64,000 nt of DNA from Microbacterium sp. Its GTDB lineage: Bacteria; Actinomycetota; Actinomycetes; Actinomycetales; Microbacteriaceae. The stretch is from NCBI RefSeq assembly GCF_031178445.1, contig NZ_JAPSIY010000010.1:1-64000 (forward strand). The letters run 5' to 3'. The translations under genes and the position numbers were made by a program. Position 1 is the stretch's first letter, and each line of letters starts with the position of its first letter. Under the pieces are notes generated by a model. The model was not told the origin of the DNA. It did not search any database and saw only the letters and a list, made by a program, of their open reading frames with translations. This document shows positions 30,059 to 39,404 of the stretch, piece after piece.

Positions 30059-30279
30059 CCATGGAGCACTACCGGAACTTCATCGATGAGGCCGCCGACC
30101 TGGTGCGCCAGGCGATTACGACCGTCCTGCCGGACGCCGACGTGACGACCACCGAGACGGCGGTCGTGCTGACATCGGCGCTCGCGCTCGACCGACTCGG
30201 ATGCAGCGAGCGGGACTTCGACACCCACCTCGCGAGCCGGGGCACAGACCGCGAGAACAGGAGTCAGAGCAATGGCTGA
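30055..30279 (+). CDS. Small hypothetical protein
   Basis: MTMEHYRNFIDEAADLVRQAITTVLPDADVTTTETAVVLTSALALDRLG. Confidence 0.5.
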   Translation: MTMEHYRNFIDEAADLVRQAITTVLPDADVTTTETAVVLTSALALDRLGCSERDFDTHLASRGTDRENRSQSNG

Positions 30280-30709
30280 GCATGACCACATCACGAAGAC
30301 CGACACACTCGGGTGCACCGCGTGCGACAAGCTGACAGGCCGCGACCGAACGCCCGCGCCAACGCCCGAGCAGCCGAAGATGCCCGACCTCTCGGCGTTT
30401 CCCTCGGTGCAGCACCGCATCGAGGGCGGCAAGTTCGTCTGCCCCGGCGACGAAAACGCATGGTGCCACCAGTACCCCGAGGACGACTGCGATCACGAGT
30501 ACTGGCCGTGCGGCCACGAGTTCGCCAGTCACGCCGAATGCTGGATCAAGCCGTGGATCGACGCGACCGACTTGGCCGACTCGTACGCGGGCGACGAGCA
30601 CGAGCTGCTGCTGCGCGACGAGGACTTCCCGGACGGCGACGTGGACTGGACGTGGGAGGGCGAATACGTCACCTTCGACTACGCCCCAGACCGCGAGGCT
30701 GGTAGCTGA
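30272..30709 (+). CDS. Acidic Cys/His-rich hypothetical protein
   Basis: FVCPGDENAWCHQYPEDDCDHEYWPCGHEFASHAECW; acidic C-terminus. Confidence 0.6.
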   Translation: MAEHDHITKTDTLGCTACDKLTGRDRTPAPTPEQPKMPDLSAFPSVQHRIEGGKFVCPGDENAWCHQYPEDDCDHEYWPCGHEFASHAECWIKPWIDATDLADSYAGDEHELLLRDEDFPDGDVDWTWEGEYVTFDYAPDREAGS

Positions 30710-30712
30710 CCT

Positions 30713-31250
30713 ATGCCAGCGCTCATCGACCTCACCGGTCAGCGCTTCGGCATCCTCCGCGTCGCCGTGCGACTCGCCGACCGCATCACCCCGAGCGGCG
30801 CCCGCCAGCCTCGCTGGGGGTGTGTCTGCGACTGCGGTCGGCGCACAATCGAGGAGGGCCGCGCCCTCCGCGCCGGCCGCGCCCTCTCCTGCCGCCAATG
30901 CGTCCGCGACCCTTCCCGCACGCTCAAGTACGGCCGCGTGTACCTGATCTACTACCCGGCCCACCGCGTCCTCAAGATCGGCTTCCATACGAGCAGCACC
31001 CGACTGCGAGAGCTGCTCGGCGCCGGCGGCATCCACCTCGAAGAGTTCCGCGACGTCGACAAGTCGTGGGAGACCGCAGGCCGCCGCGCCCTCGACAGCC
31101 TCTTCGAACCCGCGTTCACCAACCGCCGCGACGCATCCCGCGTCATCCCGCGCGGCGCCGGATGGACCGACTGCTACACCGTCGACCCCGAAGACCTCAT
31201 CCTCGCCCGTAGCGAGGTCTTCGAAGCCTGCCTGAGAGAAGGTAACTCCC
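30713..31250 (+). CDS. Zinc-ribbon plus GIY-YIG-like (T5orf172-type) nuclease; true 3' end uncertain (frame stays open to 31963)
   Basis: IDLTGQRFGILRV...WGCVCDCGRRT...LSCRQC ribbon; GRVYLIYYPAHRVLKIGFHTSSTRLRELL. Confidence 0.6.
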
Positions 31251-31973
31251 TTGGTGAGAACCCACCAGCAACCCCAACCTGGCTCCGAGCCCTCACCCGC
31301 ATCCAGAGCGCTCGCCGCCGTGCCCGCGTCGGCTGCGCAGACCTTGCTCGGTCTGCAGGTACTGGTGGGGGAGCAGTCACGGATTCCGTTGGACGTCGAG
31401 TGGATCGCGAAGCAGCTGCTCGACGGGATGCCGCTCGGTTGGGCGGTCGACCGCATCGAGCGCGACGTGCTCGTCCTAGAGGACGCCGGGCACGTCGTCA
31501 CATGGGCGCAGGACGGCCGCGAATGGCTCGGTCTGCCCCGAACTGGGCGCGCCGCACACCCGCCTGCTCTCGCCCCATCTGGAGCCTTCTCGGGGCCGCC
31601 CTCGACGGGGCCCATTTTCATCGGCTTGGGAGAGAGAGAAAGAGAGGGGGAGCGAGAGAGGGTGCACGAGCAGGCGCGAGAGCGTGCGAGGGCGCGTGCA
31701 GAGGCCGAGCGGCTGGAGTCATCGGGACGCTGGGCGCTGGAGTACTCGAAACCGCGACCTCGGAAGCCACCGCGACGCCCTCGCCTGTTGGACGCTCCAC
31801 CGCGAGGATGCCCGGATCACCCCAACGGAACATTCGAAGAGTGCGGACCTTGCGGCCTAGCCGCCGATACCCGCAAGACGTGGCTGGCCAACGAGAAGTA
31901 CATGGAGGAGCTGGTGCTCTTCGAGGAATCGCAGGCGATGCAGTGGGAGGACCTGGGCAGTGACACGTTCTGA
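31251..31973 (+). CDS. Hypothetical phage protein, wHTH-like N-terminus and Arg/Glu-rich linker
   Basis: IPLDVEWIAKQLLDGMPLGWAVDRIERDVLVLEDAGHVVTWAQDGREWLGL; GEREREGERERVHEQARERARARAEAER. Confidence 0.6.
   Translation: MVRTHQQPQPGSEPSPASRALAAVPASAAQTLLGLQVLVGEQSRIPLDVEWIAKQLLDGMPLGWAVDRIERDVLVLEDAGHVVTWAQDGREWLGLPRTGRAAHPPALAPSGAFSGPPSTGPIFIGLGEREREGERERVHEQARERARARAEAERLESSGRWALEYSKPRPRKPPRRPRLLDAPPRGCPDHPNGTFEECGPCGLAADTRKTWLANEKYMEELVLFEESQAMQWEDLGSDTF
31627..31662. repeat. Low-complexity polypurine (GA-rich) tract inside an ORF
   Basis: GGGAGAGAGAGAAAGAGAGGGGGAGCGAGAGAGGG. Confidence 0.8.
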
Positions 31974-32904
31974 TCGAGTCGAGATCGCGGAGAAGGTGCG
32001 CGACGGGCTGTGTGTATTGGGCTGCACCCTGCGCGGCGTGCACTTCGCAACCTGCATCGACTACGGCGTCGAATCGTCCGACGCGAGCTGCCGAGGGTGT
32101 GCACCGTCGCCGGCACACACCGACTCAGCGATCTGCTCTCGGTGCTTCGGACGGATGGGGGCCCTGCTCCGCGATGTTCCCGACCTGCTCGGTCGGGTGC
32201 GGTCACTGTCGGACCCGTCGAAGGCAATGCAGATCGCCCCGGTGAAGATCTCATCTCGCCCCGTCGAAGCCGTCGCCCCAGTGGGTCCGGACCTACTCGA
32301 CGCCGCCGACACCATCCTCGCGAACCTCCGAGACTGGGCGCACAGCGTGGCCGCAGGGTTGCCGTTCCATTCCCGGTTCTCCGGCATGGGCGCCGTCACG
32401 GCCTACCGGCTTGCTCTGGAGTACTCGAGGGCAATCATCGGCCATCTCGAACAGCTGACAGCCGACCCGGCCCGAGCATTGCACCTAGCCGAAGCCATCA
32501 CCGTGTTGCATCCGGAGGAGGCGGGGGAGCGGCCGGCCTGGTCGATCGCAGACGCCGCGCACCGATGGGGAGCGGAACGACGCGACCGTCATGTGCATCC
32601 CGACGTCGACGCCGAGCCCGACCGCGAGGAGTCGGCGCAGCCTGTGCGGGAGTGGTACGACCCGACGCTGAGCGTGAAGGAGGCTGCGGCTCGCGTCGGT
32701 GTCAAGCCCGGCACCGTGCGCAAGTGGGTCGCCATGGGTGACCTGCCCGTCGCGATGCGTGCTCGAGGGCCACGCGGTTCGATCATGCTGATGCTCTATG
32801 CCTCCCAGGTAGATCGGGTCGCCGCCGAGATGGCAGCACGCGGCGAGGCAACCCGATTCGGGCCCAAGAAAGACACGCCGGAATATTCGTCGTCACGGGA
32901 GTAG
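31960..32904 (+). CDS. HTH DNA-binding phage protein with N-terminal cysteines
   Basis: C-terminal LSVKEAAARVGVKPGTVRKWVAMGDLPVAMRARGPRGSIMLMLYASQVDR; CRGCAPSPAHTDSAICSRCFGR. Confidence 0.7.
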   Translation: MTRSDRVEIAEKVRDGLCVLGCTLRGVHFATCIDYGVESSDASCRGCAPSPAHTDSAICSRCFGRMGALLRDVPDLLGRVRSLSDPSKAMQIAPVKISSRPVEAVAPVGPDLLDAADTILANLRDWAHSVAAGLPFHSRFSGMGAVTAYRLALEYSRAIIGHLEQLTADPARALHLAEAITVLHPEEAGERPAWSIADAAHRWGAERRDRHVHPDVDAEPDREESAQPVREWYDPTLSVKEAAARVGVKPGTVRKWVAMGDLPVAMRARGPRGSIMLMLYASQVDRVAAEMAARGEATRFGPKKDTPEYSSSRE

Positions 32905-32946
32905 CGCGGTCGATGCTAGGCTGTGCCTCGCACGATACTTCTACCC

Positions 32947-32974
32947 AGAGCCTCACCCATTCGGGTGGGGCTCT
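32947..32974 (+). terminator. Hairpin between early region and packaging genes
   Basis: AGAGCCTCACCC-ATTC-GGGTGGGGCTCT. Confidence 0.6.
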
Positions 32975-33058
32975 CGGCGTATCGGGGTGGCGGCCGGTGC
33001 TCGGCGATGCGAGGCGCACGGGTGCCGGCCGTCACCATGCTCCTGGTCGGAGGGTCGG

Positions 33059-33421
33059 ATGTCCGCCGAGATCTACAACACCCACCAGTGGCGACAGCTG
33101 GTGAAGCTGCTCGTCCGGCCTGGTGCGCTGTGCGAGATCGAGGAGTGCGCAGCACCGTCCCGCGAGATCATCTTCGGCCTCCGCCACCGCCACCCTCTCG
33201 GCCCCAGCCTCGACCACATCATCGAGCTGCAGTACGGCGGCGCACCCTTCGACCCGGCGAACCTTCGGCCGGCCCACCTCGGCTGCAACGTGCGCAAGTC
33301 CAACCGCCTCCGCAAGGAGCATCGTGCTGGCCTGCTACGCCTGGTCGCCCGGGTTGGAAGAGCGAAGGCGGCCGCGGCTCCGACAAGGGCAAAGAGGTCC
33401 GCGTCGGTGCTCGATCGATGA
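33059..33421 (+). CDS. HNH endonuclease
   Basis: PSLDHIIELQYGGAPFDPANLRPAHLGCNVRKSNR; immediately upstream of terminase. Confidence 0.9.
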   Translation: MSAEIYNTHQWRQLVKLLVRPGALCEIEECAAPSREIIFGLRHRHPLGPSLDHIIELQYGGAPFDPANLRPAHLGCNVRKSNRLRKEHRAGLLRLVARVGRAKAAAAPTRAKRSASVLDR

Positions 33422-33565
33422 GCACCGGGCTGGCGAGAAGTCCTGATCGCTTCGCGTTTTTGAGATACCGGGTTGCGACAAGACCCGCGCATCTTCATTT
33501 TTTCTCACGCACCGAATCTCCCGAGTAACCGGGCACAGGCGTGACCGGATACGGAGGAGGCCAAC

Positions 33566-34063
33566 GTGAGTCGTCCTCGCACTCCCCTCGAGCAGCTCGA
33601 GCACGGAACCCTCGCCCGCTACCGCCGCGGCTGCAAGTGCGAACCGTGCCGGGCCGCGAACCGCGACCGGGTGCGCGACCACCGAGCCCGCGCGGCCGCG
33701 GTCGACACCGAGCGGGAGCAGGTCGCGTCGATCGCGATCAACATCGACCCTGACGCACCGGTCCCGACGATCGACATGCAGGCGCCGGCTGGCCGCGTCG
33801 AGAAGGCCGTCCGCAAGGATCTGAAGGCCCTCGTCGGTGAGCCGCCGTGGAAGCGCACCGCCGCCGCGATCCTGCGCCTCAACGCGAGGGTGATCGACCA
33901 GGCCCCGACCGTCGACCGCCTCGACCTGCTCTCGCCGATGCAGCTGCGCGCCCAGGAGTGGATGAAGCTTCTGCGCTCGGTCGGACCGACCGACGGCACG
34001 ATAGCCGGCGGTGCCGAGGCGCTGCTCGACGCGCTCGGAGCGTCCGGCGATGGCGACCACTAA
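33566..34063 (+). CDS. Terminase small subunit
   Basis: Position before large terminase; LEHGTLARYRRGCKCEPCRAANRDRVRDHRA. Confidence 0.75.
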   Translation: MSRPRTPLEQLEHGTLARYRRGCKCEPCRAANRDRVRDHRARAAAVDTEREQVASIAINIDPDAPVPTIDMQAPAGRVEKAVRKDLKALVGEPPWKRTAAAILRLNARVIDQAPTVDRLDLLSPMQLRAQEWMKLLRSVGPTDGTIAGGAEALLDALGASGDGDH

Positions 34064-35579
34064 GCCCGAGCTGATCCCGCTCTTCCACACGCCCCGCAAT
34101 CCGAACCGTGAGACTCGCGCTCGCCGCAAGCTGAACGTTGCCAAGGCGCTCGGCACGCCGTACATTCCGTGGCAGCGTGAGCTCGCCGAGGTATGGGGAG
34201 AGGTCGACCCGAAGACGGGCGGCTACTGGTACCGCACGCTCGTGCTGATCGGTCTGCGGCAGATCGGCAAGACGACCTTCGTGCGAGCCGACCTCACCGA
34301 GACCTGCCTCTTCACCGAGAGCGCACTAGTGCGCTACACGGCGCAGAACCAGAAGATGGGGCTGCAGCGCCTCGAGTTCGACTTCTACCAGCCGATCCGC
34401 GACTCTGCGTTGAATCCGCTGCTCGACCACCGGGTCGGCAGCGCGAAGCGCGGCACCCCCGGATGGTCGGCACGGTCGGGTTCTGAGCACATCCGCTTCG
34501 TCACGAAGTCCCGGTGGGAGACGGATGCCGTCAAGGCCGACTCGGGTCACGGTCCGCCCCTCGACAAGGGTGCAATCGACGAGGCGTTCGCTCACGAGGA
34601 CGCCCGCGTCGAGCAGGCCATGCGCCCGGCGCTGCAGACCAAGAAGGGGCAGCTGCTGGTCGCCTCGGCGGCTGGCGACGAGTCGTCGCTGTACCTCGCC
34701 CAGAAGCGAGAGAGCGAGCACGCCCGGTTCCTGTCGCTCACCGAGCAGCACGGCTACCTCGGCCCGACCCGCTCACGCACCATGTTCGTCGAGTTCGCCG
34801 CCCCTCGGGATGCGGATCGCGCCGACCCGCTCACGTGGTGGACCTACCACCCGGGTCTGAACGGCGGGCTCATCGACGAGGAGGACGTGCAGGCCGCGCT
34901 CGAGGGCTTCGAAGCGGCCCCGGAGGAGTTCGACCGCGCCTACCTCGGCTGGTGGCCGCAAGCCAAGCGCCGCGAATGGATCATCCCGCAGCAGTCCTGG
35001 ATCGACACGCAGGAGCTCGACGCCGACGCGATCGACTGGGACGGCACGCCCGTCTACGGACTTGACGTGTCGCCCGACCGCGCGCTCACATCTATCGCGC
35101 TCGCCGGCCCCACGCCGGGCGCTCGCGCCTGGCTCGAAGTCGCCAAGCAGGACGGCGGCACCGCGTGGTCGGTCGGCGCGATGCAGTCCCTGCGCGAAGC
35201 GTTCGGCGGCAATCTGGTCATCCTCGACGGTTCCGGCCCTGCGGCATCTCTGCAGACCGACCTTGAGCAGGCCGGATTCGAAGTGGTGCTGCTGCCAATG
35301 CGCGAAGTGAACGCCGCGTGCGGTGGTCTGTACGACGACGTCGTGCAGACCAACGTCCGCCACGGCGGCGACCCTGAGCTGCTGGAGGCCGCCAAGGAGG
35401 CCGCCTGGGTCAACTCCGGCGACTCCCGCCGCTTCGGCCGAGGCAAGTCACTCAAGGACATCACGGCGCTGTACGCGGTAGCGCTGGCCCGCCACGGCCT
35501 CGTCACCCGCGCACCCGTCGAGTACGACCCCACCGCATCAGTGCTCGGCGCCCAGATCGAACCAGAGGAGGAACGGTGA
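34050..35579 (+). CDS. Terminase large subunit
   Basis: LIGLRQIGKTTFVRADLTETCLFTESALVRYTAQNQKMGLQRLEF; GAIDEAFAHEDARVEQAM; nuclease region VYGLDVSPDRALTSIAL. Confidence 0.93.
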   Translation: MATTKPELIPLFHTPRNPNRETRARRKLNVAKALGTPYIPWQRELAEVWGEVDPKTGGYWYRTLVLIGLRQIGKTTFVRADLTETCLFTESALVRYTAQNQKMGLQRLEFDFYQPIRDSALNPLLDHRVGSAKRGTPGWSARSGSEHIRFVTKSRWETDAVKADSGHGPPLDKGAIDEAFAHEDARVEQAMRPALQTKKGQLLVASAAGDESSLYLAQKRESEHARFLSLTEQHGYLGPTRSRTMFVEFAAPRDADRADPLTWWTYHPGLNGGLIDEEDVQAALEGFEAAPEEFDRAYLGWWPQAKRREWIIPQQSWIDTQELDADAIDWDGTPVYGLDVSPDRALTSIALAGPTPGARAWLEVAKQDGGTAWSVGAMQSLREAFGGNLVILDGSGPAASLQTDLEQAGFEVVLLPMREVNAACGGLYDDVVQTNVRHGGDPELLEAAKEAAWVNSGDSRRFGRGKSLKDITALYAVALARHGLVTRAPVEYDPTASVLGAQIEPEEER

Positions 35580-35752
35580 ATCTCACAACCCTCCTCGACC
35601 TCCTTGGCGCGCTGCTCGTCATCGCCGCGCTCGCCGCGTTCGTGGGCACGTTCACGATCGCTGGAGGGCTCGGCGTGGCTGGTGTCGGCCTGCTCGCACT
35701 GTCATGGCTGATCGATCGGCGTGCGGCCGGCCGAGGGAAGGAGCCGAGGTGA
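35576..35752 (+). CDS. Small membrane protein
   Basis: MNLTTLLDLLGALLVIAALAAFVGTFTIAGGLGVAGVGLLALSWLIDRRAAGRGKEPR, coupled at both ends. Confidence 0.55.
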   Translation: MNLTTLLDLLGALLVIAALAAFVGTFTIAGGLGVAGVGLLALSWLIDRRAAGRGKEPR

Positions 35753-37065
35753 GCCTCTTTCGAGCCCGTGCCAGCTCCCAGCAGCTGATCCTTCCCGCCC
35801 GTCGCGCACGAGCCCGCGGCACCGAGGTCACCTCGACCGCAGCACGGCAGCAGTCGGTCGTCTGGGCCGCGCAGCGCCTGCGGGCCGATCTGGTCTCCCT
35901 GATGCCCGTGGACGTGTTCCGCAAGGTCGGACAGCGCAACGTCTCGGTGGAGGCACCTCCTGTGTTGCAGCTGCCCACGGCATGGGCGGACGGCCAGCCG
36001 ATGACTATCGGCGAATGGCTGGGCACGTCGCAGATGGATCTCGACGCCCACGGCAACGCCTTCGGAGTGATCCGTGCGACCGATGGGCTTGGCAAGCCGG
36101 CACAGATTGATCTCGTCAAGATCGAGGACGTCTCGTGCACGATCCGCGATGGCCGGATCGTGCAGTACCGGATCGCCGGGGAGAAGACCGATCCGCGCTT
36201 TGTGTGGCATGAACGGCAGTTCACGATCGCAGGCTTCCCGCTCGGGCTATCGCCGATCGCGCACGCTGCCCTGTCGATCGCTGGTTCCGCTGGCGCTCAA
36301 CGATTCGCGACCGACTGGTTCGCGAACGGCGCGACGCCGTCCGCCCACCTGAAGAACACTGAACAGCTGATTCCTGATCCGGCGGCGGCGCTGCGCATCA
36401 AGCAGCAGTTCCTCGAGTCGACAGCGGCGGGGGAGCCGTTCGTGTCCGGCAAGGACTGGACATACAACCCGCTGGCCGCGAAGGCCGCAGAGTCCGGGTT
36501 CATCGAGCAGATGCAATACACCGACGTCGCGCTGACGCGCTTCTTCGGCGTGCCCGGTGACGTGGTCGATGTGCAGTCGTCGACCGGAAACGTCACCTAC
36601 GCGAACATCACGCAGCGCAACCTGCAGCTGCTCGTGATGAACATGGGCGGATCGGTCAAGCGGCGCGAAGACGTGATCTCCACTCGCATCCTTCCGACTG
36701 GACGGTTCGCCAAGCTGAACCGGTCCGCTGTGCTCGCGATGGATGCGAAGACACGGGCTGATCTGTTCAAGAGCCAGATCGATTCCCGCCAGCTCACACC
36801 GACCGAGGCGCGGGCCCTGGAGGATCGCGAGCCATTCACAGACGAGCAGTACGCCGAGTTCGATCGCTTGTTCGGGACCCGCAACCCGACCAAACAGTCC
36901 GCGACGGCCCCTGCTGCAGGCAGCCCCGAGGAAGCTCGCGCTGTTGCCGAGCTGATCCAGAAGATCTATCTCGGTGTCGGCAAGGTCATCACCGCCGACG
37001 AAGCACGTGCGATCGCCAACCGCGCCGGAGCAGACCTCACCGACGCCTTCCCCTCGATGGAGTGA
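35749..37065 (+). CDS. Phage portal protein (HK97 type)
   Basis: SVVWAAQRLRADLVSLMPVDVFRKVG...LDAHGNAFGVIRA...GLSPIAHAALSI. Confidence 0.92.
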   Translation: MSLFRARASSQQLILPARRARARGTEVTSTAARQQSVVWAAQRLRADLVSLMPVDVFRKVGQRNVSVEAPPVLQLPTAWADGQPMTIGEWLGTSQMDLDAHGNAFGVIRATDGLGKPAQIDLVKIEDVSCTIRDGRIVQYRIAGEKTDPRFVWHERQFTIAGFPLGLSPIAHAALSIAGSAGAQRFATDWFANGATPSAHLKNTEQLIPDPAAALRIKQQFLESTAAGEPFVSGKDWTYNPLAAKAAESGFIEQMQYTDVALTRFFGVPGDVVDVQSSTGNVTYANITQRNLQLLVMNMGGSVKRREDVISTRILPTGRFAKLNRSAVLAMDAKTRADLFKSQIDSRQLTPTEARALEDREPFTDEQYAEFDRLFGTRNPTKQSATAPAAGSPEEARAVAELIQKIYLGVGKVITADEARAIANRAGADLTDAFPSME

Positions 37066-37766
37066 TCATGAACCCCGAACTGCTGGAACACGCCGCGCAC
37101 GCCCGTGCGCAGGGCGACGCCCGCCGGGCCGATCGCCCCCGTCAGCGCCGCAGCGCCGAGCCGCAGGGCACCCGAGCATCCGTGCTTGTGCCCGGCGTGC
37201 AGATGCAGTTGCGTGCCACCGGCGACGCCGACGACAGCCCGCTGCACTTCACCGGCTACGCCTCGGTGTACGAGCGCGCTTACGAGATGTGGGACTGGGC
37301 CGGCCCGTACATGGAGGTCGTCTCCGCCGGCGCCGGTGAGGTCTCCCTGAACCGGGCCGACCTCGACGTGCCGCTGGTGCTGCAGCACCAGTCGCTGCGG
37401 CGCATGGCACGCACGACGAACGGCTCGCTGACCCTCTCGGAGGACGACACCGGCCTGCACGTCGACGCGCCTCAGCTCGACCCGCGAGACAGCGACGTCG
37501 CCTACATCGCCCCGAAGATCCGTGCAGAGCTGATCGACGAGATGTCGTTCATGTTCCGCATCGAGGTCGGCCGTTGGTCGCCCGATTGGACCGAGTACCG
37601 CATCGAGCGGTACGACATCCACCGCGGCGACGTCGCGATCGTCGGCTACGGCGCGAACCCGCACACCGGCGGCCTCACCGACCTGCGTGAGCAGGCCGGT
37701 CCCCAGACCCCGCGTCTCGATCTCGGCATCCGCGCCGACGACACGCGACTGCTCACCTTCCGGTGA
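37062..37766 (+). CDS. HK97-family prohead protease
   Basis: FTGYASVYERAYEMWDWAGPYMEVVSAGA...LVLQHQSLRRMARTTNGSLTLSEDDTGLHVDA...DEMSFMFRIE. Confidence 0.93.
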   Translation: MIMNPELLEHAAHARAQGDARRADRPRQRRSAEPQGTRASVLVPGVQMQLRATGDADDSPLHFTGYASVYERAYEMWDWAGPYMEVVSAGAGEVSLNRADLDVPLVLQHQSLRRMARTTNGSLTLSEDDTGLHVDAPQLDPRDSDVAYIAPKIRAELIDEMSFMFRIEVGRWSPDWTEYRIERYDIHRGDVAIVGYGANPHTGGLTDLREQAGPQTPRLDLGIRADDTRLLTFR

Positions 37767-37902
37767 GCGACTCTGCTGCTCGCACGAGCTGCTCGAGCCC
37801 GCCCGCGCCACGTGCCCGAGGCGGCCGACTGGACTGCGTCGACTGGCACCCCTCACACAACACCGTCGCCCCTGAGGGGCACCATCGAAAGGACCACAGG
37901 TC

Positions 37903-39330
37903 ATGGACTTCGACAAGCTGATCGCGCAGCTGCGCGAGAAGATGAACGCGCGCATCTCGATGCGCAACGAGTACTCGAGCGAGCTCGAGACGCTGCGGGG
38001 CAAGGACAACCCCACTGATGCGGACAAGGCCCGCGTCGAGGAGCTCCGCGCCGGCAAGGCGAAGATCGATGCCGAGCTCGTCTCCTTCGACGAGGAGATG
38101 CGCCAGCTCGAGGACGAGAAGAAGGCCGACGACGCCATCGCCCGTCTCGCGCAGCGCAGCAATCCCACCGGTGCCGCCGCTGGCGCTGGCGAGCCGGAGC
38201 AGCGTAACGCCACGGTGACCGTGAACGAGCCGCGCACCTACTCGCGTGAGAACGACCCGCGCGGTATGCGGTTCCTCGGTGACGTCGTCGCCGACTTCCG
38301 CGGCGACCGCGAGGCCGGCACCCGCCTCTCCTCGCACCTCCGCGAAGAGCGGACCCTTCGCGGCGAGGCCGTCGAGCGTGCGGTGACGACGTCGGGCGCG
38401 CCCGGCACGATCATCCCGCAGTACCTCGTCGACCTCTACGCGCCGAAGGGCAACCCGGGCCGCAAGTTCGCCGACATGTGCCGCCACCACGACCTGCCGG
38501 ACACGGGCATGACCGTGTACATCCCCCGGCAGATCGCATCGACCACCGCCGGTGAGCAGGTGAACGAGCTCGACACGGTGGCCGAGAGCGACTACGACGA
38601 CGAGCTGATCTCGGTGAAGGTGCGCACGGCCGCAGCTTCGCAGACGATCTCGGCGCAGGCGTCGATGCGCGGCAACGGCACTGAGGACATCGTGCTCGAG
38701 GACCTCTTCAAGTCGTACAACACCAAGCTCGACGACATGCTCATCAACAGCGCCGGCTGGGGCCTGCTCGCCGTCGCCAACCCGGTGTCATACACCTCCG
38801 GCACCCCGACCGCGGCAGAGCTGTACCGGAAGATCCTCGGCGCCTCGGCGTCGATCGAGGACACCCTCCTCGACCTCGACGAGGACGACCTGTTCACGCT
38901 GATGCGCGGCCGCCGCTGGGCGTGGTTCAACGGCGAGACGACCGACCAGAAGCCGTTCGTGCAGCAGGTCGGTGTCCCCACGAACACGTTCGCCGTCGAC
39001 GAGCCCGGCGGGTACGCCTCTCCGGTGGCGGGCTTCCTGCCGAACGGTGGCCGTGTCGTGAAGGACAACAACCTCCCCGCCGACGGCGGCACCGGCACGA
39101 ACGAGGACACCCTCGTCGTCGTCGCGCAGCACGAGGCGCACCTGTGGGAGGACCCGTCCGCACCGTACTTCATCCGCGCCGAGCAGACGCAGGCGAAGAA
39201 GCTCGGCATCGACCTGGTCGTGTTCGGGTTCTTCGCCGCGTGCTTCGACCGCGTCGTCGACGCCCAGGGCACGCCGAAGGCCGTCCACCAGAAGATCACC
39301 GGCACCGGTCTGGTCGCCCCGACCTTCTGA
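37903..39330 (+). CDS. Phage major capsid protein (HK97 fold)
   Basis: N-terminal coiled-coil delta domain then capsid domain; downstream of protease. Confidence 0.93.
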   Translation: MDFDKLIAQLREKMNARISMRNEYSSELETLRGKDNPTDADKARVEELRAGKAKIDAELVSFDEEMRQLEDEKKADDAIARLAQRSNPTGAAAGAGEPEQRNATVTVNEPRTYSRENDPRGMRFLGDVVADFRGDREAGTRLSSHLREERTLRGEAVERAVTTSGAPGTIIPQYLVDLYAPKGNPGRKFADMCRHHDLPDTGMTVYIPRQIASTTAGEQVNELDTVAESDYDDELISVKVRTAAASQTISAQASMRGNGTEDIVLEDLFKSYNTKLDDMLINSAGWGLLAVANPVSYTSGTPTAAELYRKILGASASIEDTLLDLDEDDLFTLMRGRRWAWFNGETTDQKPFVQQVGVPTNTFAVDEPGGYASPVAGFLPNGGRVVKDNNLPADGGTGTNEDTLVVVAQHEAHLWEDPSAPYFIRAEQTQAKKLGIDLVVFGFFAACFDRVVDAQGTPKAVHQKITGTGLVAPTF

Positions 39331-39337
39331 CACATCG

Positions 39338-39367
39338 TGCTGGGGCCCGCCACGGTGGGCCCCAGCA
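39338..39367 (+). terminator. Hairpin downstream of capsid gene
   Basis: TGCTGGGGCCC-GCCACGGT-GGGCCCCAGCA 11-bp perfect stem. Confidence 0.65.
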
Positions 39368-39404
39368 TGCCCAGCAGACACGAGACAGCAGGGAGCTGAT
39401 CATC

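Noticed and set aside
31251-31963. C-terminal two-thirds of ORF 30713-31963 as real protein
   Set aside because: Arg/Gly/Ala-rich, while frame 31251-31973 gives a protein-like sequence; treated as open by GC bias and flagged as a finding
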